Assembly: GCA_963725415.1 (NCBI GenBank)
Contig: CAVRZY010000290.1
Span: 1 to 8,871, forward strand
Reading direction: 5' to 3'
Origin: CAVRZY01 sp963725415
GTDB taxonomy: Bacteria; Acidobacteriota; Terriglobia; Bryobacterales; Bryobacteraceae
DNA: 8,871 nucleotides
The notes beneath the pieces were generated by a model. It was not told the DNA's origin and made no database searches. It saw nothing but the letters and a program-made list of their open reading frames with translations. A program made the position numbers and the translations under genes. This document shows positions 1 to 4,439 of this stretch, piece by piece. Every line of letters begins with the position of its first letter. Positions within the stretch are counted from its first letter, which is position 1.

Positions 1-140
1 TACGGTAAATAATTCAATGTCCCCTGAGCTGTGCAGCCCGATCATAACTTTCAACCCATGGGATACCGCAATAAGTCGATGAACTAAAACTCAACTCACA
101 AAAAGCGAGAAGTCAACTCGTCCAAATCCTTGCCAAATCA
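1..140. other. Left flank with no gene recognised
   Basis: This stretch is visibly more AT-rich than the rest of the window. I see no reading frame of useful length, no tRNA-like fold and no clear promoter pair. It may be intergenic DNA or the decayed edge of an older insertion. Together with the inverted repeat and the truncated frame that follow, the first 300 bases hold no intact gene. Confidence 0.5.
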
Positions 141-142
141 AA

Positions 143-204
143 GGAAATGCGACACCCTTCCGGGGTAGGACTTAATCCATCCCAAAGAAAGGTGTCGCAT
201 GTCC
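143..204. repeat. Inverted repeat with 18-base arms
   Basis: Bases 147-156 (ATGCGACACC) are exactly complementary to 191-200 (GGTGTCGCAT). Allowing two mismatches, the arms extend to 143-160 and 187-204, around a 26-base spacer that contains a weaker inner stem (GGG/CCC and GGA/TCC). As RNA this would fold into a long hairpin on either strand. There is no T-run next to it, so a classical intrinsic terminator is not clear. It could be a REP-like palindrome, a bidirectional terminator for the HEPN gene arriving from the right, or the end of a small mobile element. Confidence 0.55.
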
Positions 205-330
205 ACTTAACCTGTTGTCATTCCAATTGGGCAGCCATTTTTGCCTGCGCTCAGGCGGGTTGCCCTGGCTGCCTGGATGCACTGCTGCGGGAACACGAGC
301 GGTTACTCTATGTGATTGGTCACCGGCAGT
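192..330 (+). pseudogene. Truncated N-terminal fragment resembling a sigma-70-like protein
   Basis: From a possible GTG at 192 the plus strand reads about 46 codons, including CLDALLREHERLLYVI followed by GHRQC. This resembles the start of a group of sigma-factor-like proteins in which a LLRENERLI...VLRRQ segment (region 1.2/2.1) precedes a YAELVQEGRIGLWRAI segment. The second segment does not follow here. After about 325 the same frame only runs antisense to the HEPN gene and looks non-coding. The fragment therefore appears cut off where the HEPN module begins, and the HEPN stop codon (303-305) lies inside it. The family assignment is from memory of the motif and is tentative; a short spurious frame is the alternative. 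Confidence 0.3.
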
Positions 331-725
331 GTAGTGTCTTCTTCTTCCGGCGGGCCGAGCAGGGCTTCCGTCGCGGCCAGAAACTGCTCCGCGCGGTCGA
401 TCTGCGCCCTGGCTGCTCCGACCGGCACAGCCTGACCCACCAGATAGTCAGCATCTCGTCGGAGTTTCTCTGCGCTGATCAGGAACCTCTGAAACTCAGG
501 GGCCAGCCTTCCGGTCTTGGCAAAGTGCTTCCCGAAAGCGCCGATCACTGCCGCGTGGCTGGAGAACCTTATCCCCTCTCCCTCCAGCAACGCGGCAGCG
601 CAGTAGAACATGGCGTAGTACGCTCGGGAAACAGAAACCTCCGGGAATCCCGATTCCAGCATCAGCTTTGCGGCAGCCAGGCTGCGCCGGGCCTGCGTCA
701 ACAGACCCTGCTGTGTCGGGTTCAC
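303..725 (-). CDS. HEPN-domain protein, partner of the adjacent MNT nucleotidyltransferase
   Basis: This 140-residue protein belongs to the HEPN family (PF05168 type), small all-helical proteins that often act as RNases or toxins controlled by a partner nucleotidyltransferase. The family signature is visible: an N-terminal helix with QARRSLAAAKLML (residues 11-23), SRAYYAMFYCAAALL (33-47), a Ser-His pair at 56-57 and a late RRDADY (89-94). The GTG start at 725 overlaps the TGA stop of the upstream MNT gene by four bases (GTGA), so the two are almost certainly translated together. The canonical RNase motif R-x(4-6)-H is not obvious; the nearest is R53-x3-H57. The last residues (EEEDTTLPVTNHIE) look like a tail read across a junction, because the stop lies within the sigma-like fragment on the other strand. 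Family assignment is fairly sure; toxin activity is inferred. Confidence 0.85.
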   Translation of the reverse strand: MNPTQQGLLTQARRSLAAAKLMLESGFPEVSVSRAYYAMFYCAAALLEGEGIRFSSHAAVIGAFGKHFAKTGRLAPEFQRFLISAEKLRRDADYLVGQAVPVGAARAQIDRAEQFLAATEALLGPPEEEDTTLPVTNHIE

Positions 726-1051
726 AGCGGAACGCCTTCCGCGCTGATATTCCTAAGCAGCGGCCCTTCGCCGGCCAGGTACTGCCCCTCACTCATGAAG
801 ATACAGATGACGACGACGTCCAACTGAAGGCAGAGGTCGCCGACGGTGACTTCCGTGCGCATGGTTTCCTCGTAATTGTCCACCGGCTCCTTCAGCACGA
901 CCAGGACATCGATGTCCGACCACGGGCGCGCGTCACCGCGGGCCTGGGAGCCGTACAGGATCATACGGACCAGGCGCTCACCGTAAAGCGCTTCGAAGCG
1001 CCGCCGGAGTTCCGAAAGAACCTGGCGGACCTTATCGTGCACGAAGACCAT
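722..1051 (-). CDS. MNT-type minimal nucleotidyltransferase (antitoxin of an MNT/HEPN pair)
   Basis: This 109-residue protein has the minimal nucleotidyltransferase fold. The motif GSQARGDARPWSDID (residues 34-48) fits G-S-x10-D-x-D, with metal-binding Asp46 and Asp48 and a likely third carboxylate, Asp78, in LQLDVVV. In studied type VII toxin-antitoxin systems such proteins silence the HEPN partner by adding AMP to a tyrosine; that activity here is inferred. The start at 1051 (MVFVHDKV) gives the usual family length. An in-frame ATG at 1105 would add 18 residues encoded by a GC-rich hairpin and the spacer, which is unlikely. No good Shine-Dalgarno sequence precedes 1051. It overlaps the HEPN start by four bases. 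The gene begins 63 bases after the stop codon of a displaced ppdK end. Confidence 0.88.
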   Translation of the reverse strand: MVFVHDKVRQVLSELRRRFEALYGERLVRMILYGSQARGDARPWSDIDVLVVLKEPVDNYEETMRTEVTVGDLCLQLDVVVICIFMSEGQYLAGEGPLLRNISAEGVPL

Positions 1052-1076
1052 TGTAGCGTTGCGAAACAACGGAGTA

Positions 1077-1106
1077 GGGGCCGGCCATGCCCGGCCCCCG
1101 GGCATG
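1077..1106 (-). promoter_or_regulatory. Two mutually exclusive GC-rich hairpins before the MNT/HEPN operon
   Basis: GGGGCCGG (1077-1084) pairs with CCGGCCCC (1091-1098) around a 6-base loop. CATGCCCGG (1086-1094) pairs with CCGGGCATG (1098-1106) around a 3-base loop. The stems share bases 1091-1094 and 1098, so only one can form at a time. They sit between the stop codon of the ppdK remnant and the MNT start, where a terminator of the former gene would be. A related hairpin follows the intact ppdK. No T-run follows, so termination is uncertain; leader-type regulation of the toxin-antitoxin operon is possible. Confidence 0.4.
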
Positions 1107-1114
1107 AAAGCGTA

Positions 1115-1262
1115 CTACGCCGTGGGCATCCGCTCCGTCTTGTCCCCCGAGATGGCCGCCTGCGCCGCCGCCAGCCGCGCAATCGGCACCCGGTACGGCG
1201 AACACGACACGTAGTTCATCCCCACCCGGTAGCAGAACTCCACCGAGCCGGGCTCCCCGCCG
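1115..1262 (-). pseudogene. ppdK: Displaced 3' end of ppdK, copy 1
   Basis: These bases align without gaps to 4440-4587, the end of the intact ppdK (constant offset 3325; 132 of 147 positions identical by hand count). The copy encodes GGEPGSVEFCYRVG, then MNYVSCSPYRVPIARLAAAQ, then AAISGDKTERMPTA and the same TAG stop. It is in frame over its whole 49 codons but lacks the catalytic GICGEHGG segment and everything upstream. Homology stops abruptly at about 1262, where unrelated sequence begins. It cannot be a functional gene. Its good preservation suggests displacement rather than long decay. Confidence 0.9.
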
Positions 1263-1294
1263 GCAAACAGCGCAAACGGCCCCGTGCGCCGCGA

Positions 1295-1300
1295 TATAAT
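1295..1300 (+). promoter_or_regulatory. Possible -10 box for the HhH-GPD-like gene
   Basis: A perfect TATAAT lies just beyond the breakpoint of ppdK copy 1, in an otherwise GC-rich region and on the strand of the gene starting at 1429. No convincing TTGACA-like box is found 16-18 bases upstream (1271-1278 reads CGCAAACG). If used, it would give a leader of roughly 120 bases. It may be chance. Confidence 0.25.
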
Positions 1301-1428
1301 TCACCTCCAGGCTGAGCGGAGCATAACGGTTCGTGCCTGGGGACAAGAACTTGGGCTCCGAGGCTGGTGTGCCACAGTGCAAGATTAGGGCGCTGACAGT
1401 CGCAACCAGGTGCTTTCAAGGGACTACC

Positions 1429-2265
1429 ATGACTCAAGCTGATCGAGACCGTCGAGCTTACGCGCTCGCGCAGGAGTATCTGCTCGGGCTTCACGTACCG
1501 GGCGTAACCGCCGAACTGCTTGCCGAGTACCAAAGACCGCTGACCCGGCCATGGGACCTCACTGGAACCCACGGACTTTACCGGCGGCTCCTTGGTTCCG
1601 CAGCAAGCCCGGGCATGGCACCGATCGTAATCGAGAAGGCGATCGGGGGCATCGACAACCTTTCCGGGGTCACCTTCGGATTCGATCCCCTAAGAGTCTC
1701 GCAGCATTATCGAGGATGGCAGGAACTTCTCGACGAGATTGTCCGCACTCTGCGCCCTCAGGGCAAACTACGGCGCGCGCCGAGCAGCGTATGGGTGCGT
1801 TTTTGCAGTGCTGCCCTGTCAGGGGCAAGGTTCCTCGTCGGCTTCAGGTCTGCTCAGGAGTTCTATGCCTGGGCGGATGTCTTCCACGATGACGAGAGAA
1901 AAGTCCCCGCGCTGCCTTTGCTCTTGAGCAGGGAAATCTTCGGCTTCGGCTTCGCGCTGGCGTGCGATTTCCTGATGGATCTCGGGTACTCCAAGCTGAC
2001 GAAGCCGGACGTGCACGTCACGGCCATTGTCGGGGGTCTGGGACTGTGTGAACCGAAGGCCGATGACTATGCCGTCTACAAATCCGTTGTCCGCATCGCG
2101 CGGCACCAAGAGACCACCCCTTACGACGTGGGCCAGATGTTTTGGCTCGTGGGCAGCGGGCACTTCTATCGTCACCGGAACATCGGAAAGCAAGGACGAA
2201 TTCCCACTGATCGTGACGCGTTTATCCGGGCCGCTCATATTCAACTGGATCAGGCGACGGGCTAG
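1429..2265 (+). CDS. Uncharacterised protein resembling the HhH-GPD DNA glycosylase superfamily
   Basis: This 278-residue protein is the only clear plus-strand gene. The start at 1429 (MTQADRDRR) is preceded by AAGGGA six bases upstream; a longer frame opening at 1333 has no ribosome site and adds unlikely sequence. Residues 168-187 (REIFGFGFALACDFLMDLGY) look like a helix-hairpin-helix, followed by KPDVHVTAIVGGLGL (192-206). This matches the layout of HhH-GPD base-excision enzymes, in which a Gly-rich hairpin is followed by a catalytic Asp in a V-D-T-H-V-like strand. Asp194 would be the equivalent. FWLVGSGHFY (238-247) is a further conserved-looking block. No Cys cluster for an iron-sulfur centre is seen at the C-terminus. 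It stands alone between two ppdK remnants, its stop codon about 20 bases from copy 2. That it is a real gene is likely; the glycosylase relationship is an inference from motif shape. Confidence 0.75.
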   Translation: MTQADRDRRAYALAQEYLLGLHVPGVTAELLAEYQRPLTRPWDLTGTHGLYRRLLGSAASPGMAPIVIEKAIGGIDNLSGVTFGFDPLRVSQHYRGWQELLDEIVRTLRPQGKLRRAPSSVWVRFCSAALSGARFLVGFRSAQEFYAWADVFHDDERKVPALPLLLSREIFGFGFALACDFLMDLGYSKLTKPDVHVTAIVGGLGLCEPKADDYAVYKSVVRIARHQETTPYDVGQMFWLVGSGHFYRHRNIGKQGRIPTDRDAFIRAAHIQLDQATG

Positions 2266-2288
2266 CGTGAGTCCGGCCAGACGTGCCC

Positions 2289-2487
2289 CCAGCCGCGCGA
2301 TCGGCACCCGGTAGGGCGAGCAGGACACGTAGTTCATCCCCACCCGGCAGCGGAACCCCACCGAGCTGGGTTCGCCCCCATGCTCCCCGTAGATGCCGAT
2401 CTCCAGATCCGGGCGCGTCTGCCAGCCGAGGTTGATGCTCATATCCACCAGCTAGCACATGCCGTCCTGGTCAACCAGCGCCGTCCT
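2289..2487 (-). pseudogene. ppdK: Displaced 3' region of ppdK, copy 2
   Basis: These bases align without gaps to 4496-4694 of intact ppdK (constant offset 2207; 153 of 185 positions identical by hand count from 2289 to 2473, with homology weakening to about 2487). Translation gives ALVDQDGMC, an in-frame TAG, then LVDMSINLGWQTRPDLEIG, IYGEHGGEPSSVGF and RVGMNYVSCSPYRVPIARL. The catalytic cysteine of GICGEHGG is a tyrosine, and a stop interrupts the frame, so it is dead. Unlike copy 1, it reaches further upstream in the gene but has lost the last 55 or so bases, including the stop codon. Weak similarity may continue to about 2268, just short of the stop of the plus-strand gene. Confidence 0.88.
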
Positions 2488-2585
2488 GCGCGATCACGGG
2501 GCTGGCCGGCTCCTCCCCCGCACCCGCCTCAACCCCAATCCATGGAACACGCGCCCACGAGCTTGAACTCGCATCGCTCTCGTTC

Positions 2586-3476
2586 TCAGTCCTCTCTGGA
2601 TTGCTCTTCCCACCAGCGGAGTAGCTCACGCCCAAGCCCCTCCAGGTCGGGGAAGATCGAAGACTCCGAGATCCCGCACGTCTTCAGGTCTTGTTGAATC
2701 TTCTGAATCCCGGCGTACTTGTCGACGCACTTGATGCGGATCTTGCAGAGCCTCTTGCCGCGGCCCTTCGCGGCCGAAAGAAGCCCGTCAAAGTCTGTGC
2801 CGAAAATCGTGAACCGACTCCGCTGGGCAGCCAGCCGACTGGAAAGATGCGGCGGGTCGATGGCCAGGGGTCGTTGTCGTCTGAGTGACTCGCTGTCCAG
2901 TTCATCAGGCAGGTGGCCTTGGACCTCGGCCCAATCTGGCAGCGCAACCCCAGTCGGTCGGTCCTTCTTCTTGACACGTGGGAGGATCTGCGCGAATGCC
3001 CGCTCGTTCAGCCACCAGGGATCGAGCACGTACACTGCCGCATCCGCCTTACCCTTCGGATCTTTGGGTCCGCCACGTTTCTTCACTGCAAAGTACAGCG
3101 CCACCAGCGCACCGTCGGTCCAGTCCAGCAGTCTCGTGGGTACGCCGTAATGCTGCATCAGGAAGTACCATTCCCACTTGTCGGCCGGCCGCTGCGCGCC
3201 CACGAGTTGAGCGCCGCAGCGACGGAATTCCAACCGCAACTCTTGATCCAGATGAAGAACCCCATGAAGAGCCTTCTTCAATTGGCCCTCCGACTGGCGC
3301 TCCCCTTTGATCGGGCGATACAGCTTCGGTTGTAGCGCCGTGGACCAATCTGCGTTGTCTTCCCCCCGGAACCAGGGTAACCATTCGGGCCCCTGGCTCT
3401 CGGCCCATTCGGCGGTGGTCTTGGATACCAAACGGGTGTAGGCAACTACCGAGCTAATCGCTCCCAGTTCTCTCAT
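2586..3476 (-). CDS. FRG-domain protein
   Basis: This 296-residue protein has the conserved blocks of the FRG family (PF08867). WFRGED at 35-40 carries the name-giving F-R-G. MQHYGVPTRLLDWTDGALV (107-125) and ALYFAV (126-131) form the strongest block, followed by AAVYVLDPWWLNE (146-158), RSRFTIFG (219-226) and GISESSIFPDLEGLGREL (268-285). The family is uncharacterised biochemically but is common in mobile and defence-rich regions. The start at 3476 (MRELGAIS) places the FRG motif at the usual distance from the N-terminus. An upstream ATG at 3590 would add 38 low-complexity residues from a region better read in another frame. No strong ribosome site precedes 3476, but a small frame on the same strand ends 23 bases inside it, suggesting translational coupling. 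It is the last gene of module A, just before ppdK copy 2. Confidence 0.87.
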   Translation of the reverse strand: MRELGAISSVVAYTRLVSKTTAEWAESQGPEWLPWFRGEDNADWSTALQPKLYRPIKGERQSEGQLKKALHGVLHLDQELRLEFRRCGAQLVGAQRPADKWEWYFLMQHYGVPTRLLDWTDGALVALYFAVKKRGGPKDPKGKADAAVYVLDPWWLNERAFAQILPRVKKKDRPTGVALPDWAEVQGHLPDELDSESLRRQRPLAIDPPHLSSRLAAQRSRFTIFGTDFDGLLSAAKGRGKRLCKIRIKCVDKYAGIQKIQQDLKTCGISESSIFPDLEGLGRELLRWWEEQSRED

Positions 3477-3684
3477 CGGAGAGCCCGCGGGCCCGCTGGC
3501 GCTGCTCGGACCGGCCCCGAAAGTGCGGCTTGCCACATCGTTCGCACCGGGTGCGACTTCTCGCGAGCAGAGGCTCCCCGCCGCGGGCACCCGAACCTAC
3601 AAGACAAGTACACCGTCGGGCGCCACGCCCACGTGTAATGCGTTTCACATACAGCCTATGCGGCTGACCGTCCACCAGCACCAT
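3454..3684 (-). CDS. Small Cys-containing protein candidate upstream of the FRG gene
   Basis: This possible 76-residue basic protein starts at an ATG with GAGG placed four bases upstream, one of the better ribosome sites in the accessory region. It contains CTC (residues 25-27) and CERCGKPHF (47-55), a CxC...CxxC pattern that could bind zinc, in an Arg-rich chain. It overlaps the FRG start by 23 bases in a different frame. I do not recognise the family. The same frame is open for some codons before the ATG (HILWYRRGK), after an upstream stop, so it may be the end of a longer decayed gene. It could also be non-coding. Confidence 0.33.
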   Translation of the reverse strand: MVLVDGQPHRLYVKRITRGRGARRCTCLVGSGARGGEPLLARSRTRCERCGKPHFRGRSEQRQRARGLSDERTGSD

Positions 3685-4065
3685 TTTACCTCGGCGGTAC
3701 CACAGAATATGGTCTGGCCGCTAGGCCTCCAACAGATGAGCAGGCTGAAGGAAGCTGCACGGTCGCGCTCTGCCGCTCCTGACCGTCTCTTGACCTCGGC
3801 GGCGTGCCGACGATGACGCAACCCGCATCGCGCCACGGGCGGCATCCCGACACCATTAGATGCGAGTACCCTCAGCCCTTCACTTCCGCAGGGAGGCAAT
3901 TGACAATCGCCCCAAGAACCTGCCGCGACAGCAGCAACCAGCTCTGGGTCTCCCCCACGCCGGTCTCAGATGAGTCGCCTGGGCACCGGTATTGCTGCGC
4001 CTACCTGGTGAGCGGCGCCGACTGGAGACCCTATGCACGCCCTCGTGTCCTGGGCGCGAACCGCA
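3685..4065. other. Stretch without a convincing gene between the lone MNT gene and the FRG module
   Basis: About 380 bases separate the stop of the MNT gene from the small Cys-containing frame. An open minus-strand frame (3645-3899) has no recognisable motif, and the plus-strand frames look like chance openings. This is where a HEPN partner would be expected. Directly after the MNT stop (overlapping as TGATG) a frame begins MRFAPRTRGRA and stops. One frame over, the codons read QDTRACIG, which loosely recalls the P-D-T-R-x-W start of many HEPN proteins. This may be a decayed HEPN gene; the evidence is weak. No tRNA or terminator is seen. Confidence 0.35.
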
Positions 4066-4392
4066 TCATCCTGCATACAGCAGCTTTCCCTCGCGCACAA
4101 TCGTGGCGGGCAGAGAAGCTTTCAAGTGCAGCCTCTTCTCGAAATCCCCGCGACTCCAAACCAGGAAGTCTCCGCTCCTGGGGAGTCCTTCCATGGCGCG
4201 GTACCCGGCATCGGGATTGTTCAACGCCGCAGGGGCGTCGTCCGGGACCACGATCATCAGATCGTAATCGCTGTCCGGTCCCGCGTCACCCCGTGCGGTA
4301 GAGCCGAACAGGTAGATCCTCTCGGGCCGGTAGACTTCCACCATCCGGCGGACCATCTCCGCCAGAAGCGCATCGTCTTTCACTTCCGCCAC
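4066..4392 (-). CDS. MNT-type minimal nucleotidyltransferase without an intact HEPN partner
   Basis: This 108-residue protein carries GSTARGDAGPDSDYD at residues 30-44, fitting G-S-x10-D-x-D, with Asp42 and Asp44 as metal ligands and Asp75 in GDFLVWS as the likely third carboxylate. The length matches stand-alone MNT antitoxins. It starts with GTG at 4392, with GGGAGG about four bases upstream, slightly close but the best choice. It is a different MNT subfamily from the gene at 722-1051, so it is not a recent duplicate. It begins 47 bases after the ppdK stop on the same strand and may be reached by read-through. No intact HEPN gene follows; the next 380 bases look decayed. It may be an orphan antitoxin or act on an unlinked target. 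Confidence 0.87.
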   Translation of the reverse strand: MAEVKDDALLAEMVRRMVEVYRPERIYLFGSTARGDAGPDSDYDLMIVVPDDAPAALNNPDAGYRAMEGLPRSGDFLVWSRGDFEKRLHLKASLPATIVREGKLLYAG

Positions 4393-4396
4393 AGTT

Positions 4397-4430
4397 CCTC
4401 CCGGAGGGCCGGCCGGGCCAACGCCCGGCC
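4397..4430 (-). terminator. GC-rich hairpin after ppdK
   Basis: GGCCGGGC (4411-4418) pairs with GCCCGGCC (4423-4430) around a 4-base loop, 10 bases after the ppdK stop codon. A second small stem, CCTCC/GGAGG (4397-4407), follows and includes the ribosome site of the MNT gene. There is no T-run, so strong intrinsic termination is not assured. A recognisably related hairpin follows ppdK copy 1, so this element appears to have moved or been duplicated with the gene end. Confidence 0.45.
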
Positions 4431-4439
4431 GACTTGCCC

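Noticed and set aside
1052..1105. Upstream ATG for the MNT gene at 1105
   Set aside because: The added residues are encoded by the hairpin and spacer, and the family length fits the 1051 start.
331..1315. Plus-strand frames opposite the MNT/HEPN pair (continuation of the 147 frame and 668-1315)
   Set aside because: They mirror two clear family members on the other strand and show no domain signatures beyond the short sigma-like start.
1333..1428. Upstream extension of the HhH-GPD-like gene to an ATG at 1333
   Set aside because: There is no ribosome site at 1333. The ATG at 1429 has AAGGGA at proper spacing, and the protein character changes there.
2222..2458. Short minus-strand frame over ppdK copy 2 in an alternative reading frame
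   Set aside because: It is an out-of-frame reading of the ppdK remnant; only the ppdK frame gives recognisable protein.
3477..3590. Longer FRG protein starting at 3590
   Set aside because: The extra 38 residues are low-complexity and overlap a better small frame; family blocks begin well after 3476.
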